Origin: Artocarpus heterophyllus
Lineage: Eukaryota; Streptophyta; Magnoliopsida; Rosales; Moraceae
NCBI GenBank assembly: GCA_025403435.1
Contig: CM046335.1
Location: 9,964,340-10,028,339 of the forward strand
Length of the DNA stretch: 64,000 nt
Direction: 5' to 3'
A program made the position numbers and the translations under genes. The notes under the pieces were generated by a model. That model saw only the letters and a program-made list of their open reading frames with translations, was not told where the DNA came from and ran no database searches. Positions 33,041-47,283 of this stretch are shown here, piece after piece (the first letter of the stretch is position 1; every line of letters starts with the position of its first letter).

Positions 33041-36000
33041 TTAAACTATCAGCTCCATTTAAAAATCTAAGAATGTAAAAATTTTGTATAATACTTTTTT
33101 TTTATTATTACACGTAAGAGTTTTGTTTTTATACAATAATTTTTTATTATAATATATAAAAATTTTATACTATTTATATTTAAATTATACTTCTAAACAC
33201 GCTATTAAGCCTAATTTTTATTTTTTTATTTTTTAATTTTTTTGCTAAATTTATTTCTTAATTAATTGTGGAAGTTTGCACACCCGCTAATTAGGCAATC
33301 TTTTTTTTTTTTGGGTGAATTTTCATTTTACATTCTCTCATCTTTTTACTCAAAATTAGTTTCTTTTTGAAAATTTTAAATATTTAAAAAATGAATACCA
33401 TAGGTAGATTTTATTTTTTGGGCTACCTTTTTTTAAAATGCATGTTTCATTTTGTATAATCTTTTACAGTCTTACTTTGTATGTCTAGTCTAAGATTAAT
33501 CATGTTTACTTATCAAGTTTTATAAATTAGAGCTTTCATGGTAGGGTTTTTATTGTAAGGTATAAATAAAACGAAAAGGTATATATAATCACATTAAAAA
33601 TCTCACCGGTAAAAATATGTTTCTTACACCTTATCGTTAAAAACCTCATTTTAAGTTTCATCTGCATCCTTTAACTTTTTAAGTTTTTCCATTTTACTTT
33701 TTGAATTTTAAATATTTGTATATACTTCTATTTAAAAAAAAAAAAAGAAGGTCTCACTTTGCACCTCAATCCAACTCCATTAATTATATTTCATTCTGTG
33801 CAAGTTCTATTTATTATCAATGTTTTCAAGATTTATTTAATTTTAATTTCAAATTTCACTAGTCTATGCATATATATAATAAATGAAAAATATAAATTAA
33901 AAAGATATTTTCCCCTTGTAAATAGGCTACCTTTACCTTCAAAAAAAAAGGCGTACCTTTTTGTCTGTTTATTATTAAAAAAATACATAAATTGTGCAAA
34001 GGTTGGACTTGCCCCGCTAATTAGGCCATCTGTGTGAGTCTCACATATACAATGAGGATTTTATTTTTTATTTTTTATTTTTTATTTTTGGGTGAAGCCT
34101 TCTTTGGTGTTGCATTATTGATGCTATTTTATTTAAAGTTGCTTTAATTAGTCGTCCTTGGAGTCCACGTTGGAGGAAGGTTTGTTTACATACCAATCCT
34201 ATTTTAAACTCAGTTATAACTTTGTTATTAAGAAAACAATAAAATCTAATTTAAAAATTACACTATATATTAAATTGTAATGTAATTTTATAAGTATAAG
34301 GGTTATGCCCCATAGAAATAAAAGTAATTTTTTTTATTTATGTGTAAAAAAATCTTTTTCATCCCATAAGATTAAAGCCTCGTTACTTTTAAAACTTATT
34401 TTTTTAGTTATGTAGTCTACTTTTAAGATCAAGATCTACTATTTTATTAACGGTAGGATCATAACTTCAAATGTTAAATAGAATTGCTAAGTTTTCGTTT
34501 ACCCTTCGCGTGCATTCAGCAATTTTCCTAACCCACATCTCACGTACTTGAAAAAGAAGAATGTCTTTTATGCTATTGAATTCAAAAGCGGGAAGAGAAA
34601 GATCTACATATATAATTGAATTGCAATGAAAATCTATCTACGAATATTGAATTGCGCTGCTTTTCAGAGCCAACTTTTTTGACTTCATTCTGATAATAAA
34701 ACCAATCATGATGGCGCACAGAATATTTTTAGTTGTTACAGTATAAAATTATCATATATTATAATAATTAAAAAAATAAATTATAATATAAAATTTTTAA
34801 ATGCTATAATTTTTTTATTTTAAAAGTTTTAATTTTAATTATACTTTTTAAAAAAATACCCAATATTTTGGAACCCAAAACAAAAATTTATTTATTTATT
34901 GCCCAAATAACACAGAATGTTGTTGCTTTTACCTATGATTGCGCTAGAGATTTGACGCTGCCTTTTGTTTGCATGCTTGCTCGACCATGCTTTCTAACAG
35001 AGATGGCATGATTTTAATCTGTTTTCGAGCTAAACAGTGGCTTAAAGATCTTTGCCATTCTAATTTTATACATGATGTATTTATCATAAAGGCTCCGCTA
35101 AAACATTATAATAATTTGTGAAGAAGCTCTCATCGTTGAGTTATTTCTATTCTCAATTCTTGAAATTTCAGTTTTCACACAAAAATTTTTCGAACTTTTT
35201 CAGTTATAATACTCGCTAGAGAAAACTCTATTTGTATATTTGTACCCACTTAATAATTGAATTTTTTAAGTATATGTTTTCTAATAAAAAATCACTAATT
35301 TGTTTTTTAGCACATAAAACATTCTAGCTCCATTTAAAACAAAAATCTAGCTCCACCACTAATTATAATATGAAGTTAATACATTGATTAAAGTAAAAAT
35401 GACACTACACGATAAATTTGCAATAGTATAGTCAAAATACAACAGCTTTTTAAAATATTTTAGGAATACCAAAATTGCATATTAATTATTATGATGATAT
35501 TCACCTTTCATACTACAAAATTAATAGTAATTATTTTTATTTTTACAATAAGAATATTATAATTTGTTGTTATATTTTAAGATGACTAGCAGTTTTTCCC
35601 CTCTGCTTCATGTCTAGCTTTTCCTCGATTAAAATCAAACGATAGCATCACCGTACAATTGTACAAGAAATCCAACACGTAAAATGTGAATGGAAGGCTG
35701 CGCACGTGACAAGGAAGTAGGTGGCTAATTTTTTGATACATTATTTTTAAAATAAGTAAAAATAATTTTATTTTATAAAATAAAAATTTTTAAAAATTAT
35801 ATTAAAAATATTTTTAAAATTTTTACTTATAAAAAAGTTTTTAAAAACTCTTAAAACAATAGGTTAGTACTCCAACCCAAAGCAGGCGGCATACGTGTGA
35901 CAGCGTACGTGTCACAACAATCGTTTAAGCATTATGGGTTCAAATCACGTTAAATTTTACTTAATAATAGTAGTATTACCCTCATTTTCCTCTTCTTTGT

Positions 36001-38073
36001 ATAAAAAAAAAAAGTATATAATATAAATATATTTATATTGACCACAGAACTTAGAAGAGCCACCGACGCCTCATTTTCCGATATTTATTTCATGCAATTT
36101 GTTTTACACAGTACCAACGCGGTGGGTCCAACCAGGACTATGGCATTGTACTCACAAAACGTGGATCACCTATTTCTTTAGGGTAACCTATTCCTACCCT
36201 TCATAAAATATTTTGATTCTTTTGTCTCCTCCAAGTGCTACTCCATAGTCCGTTACAATTCTTTTTTTTTTTTTTTTATGATAAAAAAGATAATTTTATT
36301 TTATAAATAAAACATGATGCTTTAACTATTGGATTAAAATTTTAATCGTTTGATATGCAACTGTTTATATTAAAAATTTATAACGCATAATACAAAATTG
36401 TTTTCAGTCGTAGATCAAACCGTTAAAAAGTTAATCCAATGGCTAAAATATACATGCTTCACCGATTGAGCAAAATTATCCTCTCCATTATAAAAAATTA
36501 TTATTTTTTTTAATTTCTCTTCTTTTTTATATATGTTTATGGATTTATATAATCTACAAAACACCGAACCTTTATTGCCCCCTTCTATATATGTATACAT
36601 ATATATAATAAATGCATTGCACCATTACCATATGCCGTCCCAAAACTCCCAACGTTCGAGAACATCATTTGTTGATAATTGTTTAAGCATAAGATCCACA
36701 ATTATGGTCCTCATAATTATATTAATATTGAATGATGACCATCTAAGGTTGTACTACCCGCTGCAGCATGCATGGCATTAGTGGCATTTTAATTTTCTCT
36801 AGCCGACATCTATTAGAATATTATGTGCAGGGACATGTGGTCGCTACAGTAATAACCCTGCCCTTGTCATAAAATTACTTGTAAAGTTCTCATATGTTAT
36901 AGTATAAAACAAAAATATGTTATAGAATAAAGTTCTCAAATACAACTTTAAAATCATTTTAACTTTTGATTCTAATTGTATTATCAAACAAACTTCTAGT
37001 ATGTCTGGCAATTTTAGTTCCAATCAATTGCTTGAGCACAAAGCTCTTATATAATACAATATAAAAAAATAAATTATAAAATAAAATGCTCACATGTTAT
37101 AATATTTTTCAACCAAAATTAATTCATATTTTCTATTAATACAGTCAAAATTTTTGATTGACTGGCACGTAAATGTTCACATATGCAGTACAGTGTTTCG
37201 TAGACATTCAAGAATTAGTAACGGTAATAAACTCAGAATTCATTACTTTGACTGTTACAACTTTATTTGTGACCATCAAAGATTGACGTAGGATCTAGCA
37301 TCTTGGCATTGAATCACTAATCAAATATTCAATAAAATAATGGATAGTACATCTTATTAGACTAGGTAAAAGATATCTAACATATATCTTGTAAGATAAT
37401 AAGTGTTAAGTTGCGAGCTTAATTAATTGTCCCGACGGATTTTACCTTATGTGTTTTAGAGATCAACCTTAATTTTATTAAGGATAGGAAAAGATTTCGC
37501 AACTTCTAAGATTTTACACTTAGTAGAGCCTCATATCTACATATTTTGCTACTATCCTGATATAGATATATATTGCTACTATATATATGTATGTTATTTT
37601 TCAGATAAGTTATGAAAGATAATTGAAAAAGATAATGTCCAATGTAAATATTGCATGTTGATCTCTGCTTTTGGATAGGGTTTTAAGGCAGACGGCTAGG
37701 GAATTTTGCAATGCCAAATATAAATATAGTTTAATATGTTAGAGTTTCTGCTCTATAGTTATATATTCTGTATTCTATCATGAAAAGCTTATGAAAAGCA
37801 AAACATAAAAATAAAGACAACGATATGATAACAGGAATAATAAAATAATGTACAAACATAGCTTTATGATGTGGGACGTTACCGTATCATGATCAATAAT
37901 TAACAAATGAAAAGAGACATATATCGACAACAATAATATAGGCGTGACATCGATAGATCGGGGCTCAATTAAACATCTCAATAATATAAGAAAATATTAA
38001 TTAGAAGGTGATTTTATAGACTTGATATATATATACATATATATATATATATGCTCGCACGCACACGCTCATG
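33041..38073. other. Gene-poor AT-rich DNA
   Basis: I see no supported gene across 5 kb. There are long T and A runs, a repeated T-rich run near 34057-34085, TA runs near 37560 and 38030-38052, and faint remnants of the 'gagctcttata' MITE family near 36890-37130. ORFs here are short and run through low-complexity sequence. Confidence 0.5.
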
Positions 38074-38249
38074 CTCTATTTGGCTGAGTGGTGGGAACCA
38101 CAGTTTTCATCATAAATTCAGTTATGAACAGTGTAAAACTCTCGCATGCTACAGTAACAATTAAAAAAATTGCTGCAATGTAAAGCTCTTACATGCTACA
38201 GTAAAAGTGGTTTTAACCAACGGTTCCTACCACCCTTCCAAATACCCTA
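38074..38249. mobile_element. hAT-like MITE of the 'gcatgctacagtaa' family
   Basis: The left end 'ctatttggctgagtggtggg' mirrors the right end read inward, 'tagggtatttggaagggtgg'. The core has 'tgcatgctacagtaa'-type copies at about 38145 and 38192 in direct orientation. It is the best preserved member of the family after 16780-16966. A related but more decayed copy lies at about 38365-38515. Confidence 0.5.
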
Positions 38250-38982
38250 AAAGTGTTTTACAAGTCCGATCTCTTCATATTACAAGACCAATATAAACGG
38301 ATGGAGCTAAAAATAAGGGGACAAATATGTATAAAGCAAAATTCAAAAAGTTGATTATGATTTGGGAATTGAATGGTTAAAGCTTTAAGATTAAAAACTG
38401 TAGCATGTAAAAATTTTATATAGTAATTTTTGTGTTGTATTGTAACTACTGAAAGCTTTATAATATTGTTAGTTAAAACCAATTATTTTTAACCAACAGT
38501 CCAAACAAATGCTAGGTTTTGGCTTGATAGTTTTGTGCCTATTTAGCAAAGTTTTCACTTGTGCTTTTAGTTATGAAAAAAGAGAAGCAAAGATGGTGGA
38601 TTTTTAATGAGTGTTTTAAATCATATTTTTAGAAAAGTTAAAAATGATTCAAAATTGTTTTGATTTTTTAATAAGTGGTAAGAATACTATAATAATGTTT
38701 ATAGTATCTTGTTAAAATTTTGATGTAAGTTTTAAATTCTATTTTAAAGGTGTTTTTTTTTTTGAGAAATTATATTTTATGCATTTGATTGGAAGCTGAA
38801 TCAAAACATATTTATTAAATCATCTAAACATTTTCGAAAGTAACTTTTAAACTCGAGAAACCAAAAACAACTTATAAAAGGCCTTTCCAAACATAATGGA
38901 GTTTTTTTATTCCATTCCTAAAGGCGCATGGTAGAACTTAACAAATTGTTTAAGAAGCTCCAAAAGCTACAAATATCATTTA

Positions 38983-39089
38983 GGGTTCGTTTGGTTCGAG
39001 TATTTGAATGAAGATTTAAATTTTTGTGAGAGAAAATACTATAGCAAAATAATTCAAACCGTGATTCGAGTATCGAAACAAACAAGCCC
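38983..39089 (+). mobile_element. Tourist-like (PIF/Harbinger) MITE, 107 bp
   Basis: The termini are 'gggttcgtttggttcgagta' and, read inward from the right, 'gggcttgtttgtttcgatac'. A perfect TTA target duplication flanks it at 38980-38982 and 39090-39092. Nearly the whole element is inverted repeat, so it can fold into a hairpin. Confidence 0.7.
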
Positions 39090-39092
39090 TTA

Positions 39093-42000
39093 ATTTGTGT
39101 CGGAGAAACCCGGCCGTAAAAGCATATTTAGAAACAAATCGTATGTTTGTCTCCTTGCTAATTCATGCATTAACATTATTTCAATTAATTTGAAGTTGAT
39201 CTTTGTTAATGATTTTAAGTTGCAAAATCATTCTACGGGAGTCCCATGTAAGAAAAAAAGCAATCCTCAAAAAAAAAAAAAAAACTAAGAAAAGCAAAAT
39301 AAAATAAATACGTAGCTTTGTCGCAGTATTGTTTTGCTAAAAAGTGAAAAGGGTTAATTATATGATTTTACGTTTTAGTTTTAACTATTTTTTATTTTGT
39401 CTCTTTTTAAAAAAAAAAACTACAAAATAATTCTTAAAATTTTAAAAATTTATCTTAATTTCATCCTATAAATAAAAAAAATTAGGCAAAACAACATTGC
39501 TACCATTAATTGATTATGATAAATATTTTATATTTTAAAAACCTAAAAAATCCTAAAAATCAAAATTCAAAAAAAAAATCTTAAATTTTATGACTTTTTA
39601 AATTTTAAAAAATGCATATATATATTTATATTTTTCTCAAAAAAAATGTATATTTCATAAACAAATTAGGTTTATTTAATAGTATTTTTACTTCATATTT
39701 ATTTTTTTTAGTAAAAAAAATTTACAAGGAATAAATTGAAACAAAATTTTAAAATTTAAAAAATATTATTATAATTTCTAAAAATAAAAATAAATTAAAA
39801 AATAATAAAAATTAAAAATATATAGTTATTTGATTAACCCAAAGTAAAAATAAAAGTAACAAGGATCAAAAAGAAAAACAAAAAGAAAGTACTCCGCCAG
39901 TCTCTCCTCGGAATCTCCTGACAAGAAAGCAAGAGATGATGCACTAAATTTAGGGGGGGAGGTTATTCGAATTACTATCTAATTTTAAATTACACAATCA
40001 TGTGAAATTATTAAATTGATTGAAAGTTAGTCATGCTTATAATAGAAAATTGACGAGTTGAACAGTAGTATCTACTTATCCTCTGAATTATATTTCGTAA
40101 GTGTTTAACGAAACAAAAAGTCATGCTTGTGTATTGTACTTGACGTAATTCTACGTCTGATTTTTCTATGAACAAGACGTGATTGGTACTCGATCGCCAT
40201 TTTTGTTGGTGAATTTATGGGGAGAACAAGAAACGAAAGCTGTTAGGTTTGAGGCGTATTAAAATATTTTTTAAAAAAATTTTATTTATACTTATTATTA
40301 AGCTTATTAGTGAGTTTTAACGGTAAATTATCCTTAAAATACAACAAACTTTAAATACAATATTTAGTAATAATATTATATTCTAAGATAAGGTATAAAA
40401 CCTGTAATTTTGTAAAGATTTAACAAAACACAAAGATGTCATTTTATAAATGAAAACAACCGATGTAACCTATGCAACCTTTTACATAAATATTATCTTT
40501 TCATACAAAGATATCATTTCATGAAGTATCATATCTATTATAACATATATGTCTCTCAGTGATAGACATGCATATTTGTATGAAAAAATACAATAAATTA
40601 ACACACCAGTTCAAAAACAACTCAAATGATCGACTTAGCGCTGGGCTCTTTGCTTCGTTTTTGTTTTCTTCACAATTTAGCACCATGGTCTTGAATTCTA
40701 GGGCCGCAACGCTAGACGCTCATGATTTCAAATACAATAAAAAAAATATGTATTTTTATTTTTTTATATGTCCTTTGAGTCTCAATAATTAAGAAACATA
40801 TTACAATTTCTCTTTTATAAAACAATCCTTGTGTGGATATTAAGCCTTTATGAACTACAGATATGTTGCTAATGTACAAATCTTTGATAAACAATATTAC
40901 TTTCTCTTATGAAAAGATTTCAGAACCAACTTTAGCCAGCTTTCTCATTCTCACCAACATGATTCTTCAGGTCTATATGATTGTATATCAGTCTTTATTC
41001 TTTAGAACTTTGATTTCTTCTTTTTAGATGAAATAATTTGGCCGATGCTCTTTAAGAATATTAAGCTTTACTAAGCACTAAAAGATTTTCAAAGTGAGAA
41101 AGTGCCAAGTGGGGTTTCTCAAAGGGGATTCATGTTTTTCTAAAAGCCTCAAAAGCGCCGAAATATTTTTGCTTTTACGGGCCTCTTTCCTAATCTTGGA
41201 GAGAAGTTATTTAGACAAATTAATCTTCCCCACTAAATAAGGATATTACTTATTTAGCTTTCCACCAAAATTCTCCATATAATATTAGCCTAAAAAAAGG
41301 ATGATGTCATGGGTTTGTCTCTAAATATTGCAAGTTGCATGGTATATTCTAATTGGACTTTTGTCTAAGATTAGTTATTAATATATTTTAATAAACAACT
41401 AGATCTCCAGACAGAGAGAGTTTTTGTTAATGCTCCTTAGTATAAACTGAATAAAAAAGAAAAAAAAAAAAGAGGCAAAGCTGAACAATTATCACCATCC
41501 ACTTTTTGCAGAGTTTTTTTTTTTTTTCTTATCCTGTAATTTGTTCCCTTTTTATTATTAATGAATTAGAGTCGAGTTGGATAAAAATGAATATTTTAGT
41601 GGGGCCAATGTAATTACAATACGGTAAGCTTATCTTGTCTCAGTTTCTCTCTCTCTATCTCCGTTTATGGAAAAAAATAATAATTTTAAAGTTTATTTTC
41701 CATTTTCCTCGTTGAATATGACTAATAAATTATTCGAGTACATGATGAAGTAGGGTTTTTGCCAGAAATGATTGTATTTAGAACTTCAGTTTTAATCTAT
41801 TAGTTATAATTGTGAACAGTATAAAACTCTTATTAGGTAAAAAATAAAAAAAATTATACTGTGTAAAGCTCTCACATATTATAATTTTTAAACTTAAAAT
41901 ATCAGTTATAATTGAAGTTTTAAACGGAAGCCAAGGTTGGAAACCATGGTTAGTTACCTTACACATTAGCCCTACATTGTCCTCGAAAGACACTGTTTGC

Positions 42001-43300
42001 ACCCTGATTGCTTTTGCTATTGAGGCCACATATATACATTACCTAGTCCTTTCTCAGATTTCATAAACTCCACTTTTTAGGATGCCCGTAAAAGAAAGGA
42101 TAAAAGGTAAAAAAAAAAAAGAAGTCCATTTTCAAAAAAAAAAAAAAAAGGCAAATGAAAGTACCTAATAGCACACGAGGAAAAAAAAAATTCAAGCAAG
42201 AACAAAAGCATGAAACCAAAGAAATTTTAGTGGAACAATTTATTTCTTCTCAATTTTTACTTCAAAAATAGCACGTTCTTTACAAACAAGGTAAAGAAAA
42301 GGACAAGAGGGGAGGTCAAGTTTCTCAGAGTTTTAGAAATTGGGAATCAGGGTTAAACACAGAAGCAACTGGGAATATTGGAAAAAAAAAAATGTACAAC
42401 AAGGCATTAATATTTTTCTAAAAGGAGTAGGACAGGCCAAATATTCTTCGTTAAAACCATATAATAAACTGGTCAACTACGTATGGTTGTGGGAGTCGAG
42501 CCTTAGCCAGATCATGAGTTTTTCTTCCTAGGAACAAGAAGACAACGACATTACATATGGACCACATTGGCCGTATGCACAGATGCTTTGGATCCCTTGA
42601 GCTCTTGTCAAGGTAGGGTATATGAAAAAAATGCTTTACAGTAAGGTTTGTTTTAAATCGTTATATCTGTGTTAGATTCTATCAATTTCATATATATTTT
42701 TTATTTTGATATAATACAGAGTAGATTTAATGTTTAAAAACATACACTACCATTGGATCTACTACTGTAGATAGACTATTAAATTTATATGTTTCTTCGG
42801 CTAAAAAATAAGATCTTTACAACACAGTATAAAAAATTGCTTAACATAGTAGTGTTTTATTCTAAACTATCAAATTTGTATTAGGTTATATTAATTTTGC
42901 ATTTTTAATCTGATCTTGATTATATCAAGCATTTGAAAATATATATAGGAAAAAGAAAAAAAAAAAGAAAAAAGAAAAACTACATTGTCTATTGTTGCAG
43001 AAGTCCTCTAAGGTCATGATCAGGAATAAGTGAGGGGCCTTAAGTTCTAACAGGAAAAGTGGTACCATAATTATGCAAAGGGAGTTATTAACAGTACTGT
43101 TTCTTTCCTCCTTGAATATAATCCCACCTATGATGATTAAATAAATTGACTAGTTTGTAACACAATCAATTACTAACTAATTATTAATCATGTGGGGGTC
43201 CTCACTCCTATCTCTTCTCCCACTAGCCCCAAACTCTCTTCACATGGGAACAACTAAGCCTCCTTTCATAACATTGGTTTTTGGTTTTTGGTTCCATATA
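39093..43300. other. Gene-poor AT-rich DNA
   Basis: No supported gene. Long poly-A/T tracts lie at 39268-39283, 41458-41471, 41514-41527, 42111-42151 and 42954-42980. A decayed MITE is present at about 41770-41940 ('gtgtaaagctctcacatatt'). Confidence 0.5.
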
Positions 43301-43356
43301 AATATATATATATATATATATGTTGTTTGTCTTTACGTGCTTTATAATTCTTCCCA

Positions 43357-43722
43357 TTGGATTTTGCTTCATATGGTCTGCTTCCTACATCGAGGCACAC
43401 ATTGCAAAGAAAGTTTTATCAGTCGGAGGTAAAGCATTACATGTGCTACGAACAAGGTTCCAAAAATAGCAAGGTTGGCAAGAGCAAAGAGAAGAGAACC
43501 TTCGATCTGTGGTCTGTCCCAGAATACTACAAGAACGAGTATATAGATTCTTTCAGAGCCAAAAAACCCATCTGTTGGCCAGAAATTCTCGTTTGGTATT
43601 CTGTGGCATTTAAGAGCTGGCGACCATATATTCAGGTTTTCCTTATCCGGGGACCTTTTGATACGAATTCTAGTTGTGCAGTTATTGCAAAACACTCCCG
43701 TTTGATGAGAGTACAAGTGTGA
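43357..43722 (+). other. Unidentified coding-like stretch
   Basis: An open frame of 121 codons lies in a patch with more balanced base composition than its flanks. Around residues 40-90 the product is mixed and non-repetitive (for example FDLWSVPEYY). The opposite strand is also open for 143 codons (43369-43800). I recognise neither product, and no splice-linked neighbour is visible, so this may be a remnant or chance. Confidence 0.2.
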
Positions 43723-43800
43723 GTACTCCTTGTTGATATCTCGAACGCGGAAATATCGGAGGTGAGGAGTTGAAGTCTTTAAACTGTGATAGTTGCACAT

Positions 43801-45300
43801 AAATGCATGGTGTAAATGTTCCCCTGTATGAAAAAAGCCCTGTACAATTGTGATTTGAGGACGACGTTTGTAACCACAACTTTATCCAACCACAGGTCCA
43901 CACGTGGTGGTGCCGTAACTGCAAACGACGACGTGTCAAGACTCTTTCGCCTTACATTCAAGGATCGATTTCATTGATGGTGGTTAGACTGAAAATACGT
44001 TTTTCAATGGCGTACTAAAAATAGCTTCAACTGATATGACTTTAGACTCTAATAAATGATAATCGACGAAAGCATGAGTTAGATTTTTGTGTCTAATATA
44101 TGTCATCCCAATGCATTGTCAGATCCCTTTTTTAACAAGCAGTAAATAAATCAACGAATAAATAGCTTTAACCATTTTCTCTTTTTTTTTTTTTTCATCC
44201 TTTTTGGGCAATTACAATTCACAATTTCACAGCAGGTGGAAAATAAAAAGAGCTCCCTTTAACAAGAAGAATTGTAGGTGTTCGGTATAGTAGTTAAAAC
44301 TGTAAACATTATAATATGTGATAGTTTTATAGTGTAACAATTTTTTTACTTTTACTGTAACACGTAAAAACTTTATACTATTTCTAACTAAAAAATTAAT
44401 TAGAACCAATTAATGTCAAACATAAATGACTCTATACCTTAAAAGAACTTCGTATATATTGCAATTCGCATGTGTATTAGCATTGGCTACTCAGTTACCA
44501 TGTCGTTAGCCATCCATGAGCTCTGACATTTCGGTGAAAAAGGTTAAATCATTACAACCTAACGGGCATTTAAACCACTATTGGTGCCAACCCAACGGCC
44601 ACTATGAGTACATCCACCAAACAACGATCACAAACGCATCTTGAAAAAACGATCATAAACACATCATTAAAGCCTCGTAATTGATTATTGAAATATTCCT
44701 TTGCTTGCACCCCATAATAGCTTCGCTTTAGAGTTCATTTCTTCACCTCCTGGTCAGTTACGGGCCAAGCCTGTTGATGATGACACCAACCAGTTATTTA
44801 AGACAGTTTGTATTTGCCTGTTCCTTTATTTTCTACTCAGCTTATTGTTATTGCATATAAAATAAGTCGGATGAATAGGTTCAAACTTTGCCTTGAAAGC
44901 TGATTGCCCAAATCTCAAAAGTTGAACTCCAAGGAGCCTAAGAGGTGTCCTCCCTTTATGGCAGTAGCTCGCCATTTTGCTCTTGGTAATAGTGTCGCTT
45001 TAATCTTTTTTTTTTTTTTTTTTGGCAGAAATATATAGTGCCACGTTTTTTATGGTAAAAACACAGTACCATGTCGGTTTTAACAAAGAACTGTACAATT
45101 TTAGGAAGTTCTAGCTACTAAAACCAACTTTTGAGGATTCAGCCAAAAAAAAAAAAGAAACTTTTAGGCCACTCAGAAAAGCACAAGGAAATGGAAGGTC
45201 AAAAAGATGAAAAATTTGGCTATTTCTTGGTTGTCTTACGTTATAGAGAAAAGGAGAGAGAACAGATGGACTAAAAAAGCAAGGCATTTCGGTTTCATTT
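43801..45300. other. Gene-poor DNA with one MITE remnant
   Basis: A decayed member of the 'gtgagagctttaca' MITE family lies at about 44275-44420 ('aatatgtgatagttttatag', ending 'aatgtcaaacataa'). Otherwise no feature is supported. A minus-strand ORF starting near 44972 is short and unrecognised. Confidence 0.45.
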
Positions 45301-45444
45301 TCAATCTTTTTGGTAAAGCTGGTTGCTGTGCATTTTACAGTAAGGTGGCTCTTTACCGCAATTACAGGGTACATCAGATTCAGATGCTTTTTCAACCGGT
45401 ACTCCGTGAGTGTCCGTGGGTTGCAACTCAGTCTCATAAATGGA
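45301..45444 (-). other. Possible terminal coding exon, unidentified
   Basis: After a candidate acceptor (TTTTTGAAG at 45445), a 47-codon frame runs to a stop. It has an acidic, non-repetitive N-terminal part and a Cys/His cluster reading CNCGKEPPYCKMH, which looks like protein rather than chance. I cannot name a family, and no upstream exon was identified. It could be a remnant. Confidence 0.2.
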
Positions 45445-46438
45445 CTTCAAAAAGCAAAAACAAAAACCGGACTCCTAAAATAATTTAATCAAAATTTTAA
45501 AAAGAAAACGATACTGCAGATAAGCACAGACCAATTGACTCAACAAAATAGATAACAATAATGGGAATCCCCATCCCTTGGTTCTGTATGATTGGAGCTG
45601 AAGCTTTGCTTGGAAGAAAAACACCCCCATTCCCAGAAAAACTAATATAAAAAGAACAAAGGCCGAGAATTACAGTACTGTCCTCATGACATCTAACCAG
45701 CAGGAAATTGGAACGTTTCAAGGAGCTCTGGGTTTAGTTATTTTACATTACTTCACCTTCCAGAATTCACTTCTTAAATCCAAATCGTAAAAAAAAAAGC
45801 CCTTCGACCAACTACAAATTTTTCCATTGATACACTGAGGGGCAAGAAGAATTGAACAGAAAAAACCATCTTCCCTATTCTACCTAAAACTGAAAAATGC
45901 AAACTCTAAAGATGAGTTATGTGATGAAAATCTATCGAAGGGGAGAAAAAATAAGCGGCCAAATATCAGCTTGTGTACATGACATAACCCAACCAGAGAA
46001 GTAAAGATTGAAGTTCCTTCCATTACAAACATTCATACAAGACAAATGTTATTATACAAAATAAGGGTTCATTTTCGTTACTTTTACCTTGACTCCACAT
46101 ATTCTCAAGAGGTGAATTCACCTCCACAATCTTTAGTCAGTTCATAAGCTAGTCTGCATGAAATACAAGGGGCATAATGTTATTATGAATTTTAGAAGGC
46201 CATGATGATGAAACGAGCTTAGTTGACCGACCCAATTAACAAGACATGACTGCATTTCCTCTGTACGCATTATCTAATAAAACTCGGAAAAAAAAAAAAA
46301 AAAAAAAAAAAGGAAAACACAAGGGGGCAATAGACATGGGTTTGTACCTCAAGCAATTTTATATGTCAAATAATAGACCCCTCCAAACTCTAAACGACAA
46401 GCAACGAAGAAAACAAATAAGTATTGGATGCCACCATT
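45445..46438. other. Probable 3' flank of the MED19-like gene, no other feature seen
   Basis: Lies directly downstream (minus strand) of the last MED19-like exon and may include its 3'UTR. A poly-A run at 46288-46310 and no recognisable coding frame. Confidence 0.4.
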
Positions 46439-47191
46439 TCAGCCTGCTACCTGATCGCACCCATTTCATCAATTTTCGAGCTCTTATGCTGCAACAGTAA
46501 ACAGAGGATGAATTGCCTCAAGTAGAGACTGATCATAAAATTTCTAATAATAGGCACAAAAATCAAAGGAAAAGGAAAAGGTCGGAAAGAACACCCAATA
46601 GGATCTCAACAAAAGAAAGATGTCGTGTCTGTATTACCTTACTTTTTTTGTGCCTGTGAACGTCGTTAATATCTTCATCTCCATCATGCTTCCTTTCTGC
46701 ACATACATGAAACGGAAATGCTCAGTTTGCTCAACAGAAAGCAATTAATCCTTTATTCGTCCGGTTGCTTCCTCCACCCATTAAAAAAAAAAAAAAAAAA
46801 CTCAATTTTAAGTTCAAGCAATATGATGTGTTCGTTCCCTGAACAAACAAGAGTCTAAGGATCAACTCATTGCCTACGGTTACCATGTATACGCAGATTA
46901 TAATGGCCCAACAAAAGGACAAAATTAAAAGCTACCCAAGGAATGCAAGAGAGCTTCAGTGTGTTCCCCAACCTTTTCATGATGTTTCTTCGTGTGGTCA
47001 GCACCAGAATCATGATGTCCACTTTTATCCTTCTTATCCTGTCTTTATCTTTACTTCGATCCCTATGACGGTGCTTGTGCTTCTTATGCTCTTTATCTTA
47101 TCTTATTTATCCTTGTGCTTTTTATGTTCCTCTCCTTGTCCTTGGACTCACTCTTTGACTTCCCTGCGATTGTAGGAATGCCCTTGTCTGC
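46439..47191 (-). pseudogene. MED19: 3' exons of a MED19-like Mediator subunit gene, frameshifted
   Basis: Mediator subunit 19 links transcription factors to RNA polymerase II in the nucleus. Three exons on the minus strand are recognisable: 47191-46973, 46696-46638 and 46488-46439, with standard splice borders. They encode the family's Lys/His/Asp-rich tail: an IAGKSKSESKDKE start, a long KHK/DKD tract, HHDSGADHTKKHHEK, then HDGDEDINDVHRHKKSK, and HKSSKIDEMGAI at the end. The reading frame is broken many times by missing single bases: several in the AAG/GAT tract, one at the exon 2 start and one in the last codons, where 'aggtagcaggctga' lacks a G and stops early. The N-terminal half is not in the window; the 5' side runs into the N gap 92 bases away. 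Confidence 0.75.
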
Positions 47192-47283
47192 CTGGAAAGA
47201 AAGAGAGACAGAGAGAGAGTAATCAGCATGTTATAAAACATATAAAGCAATGCAGTTCTATACTATTGCAGCCTGTATATTAT

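Noticed and set aside
46870..47175. 101-codon plus-strand ORF with a hydrophobic stretch
   Set aside because: Antisense of the MED19-like Lys/His-rich tail, which reads as Leu/Phe/Ser-rich on the other strand.
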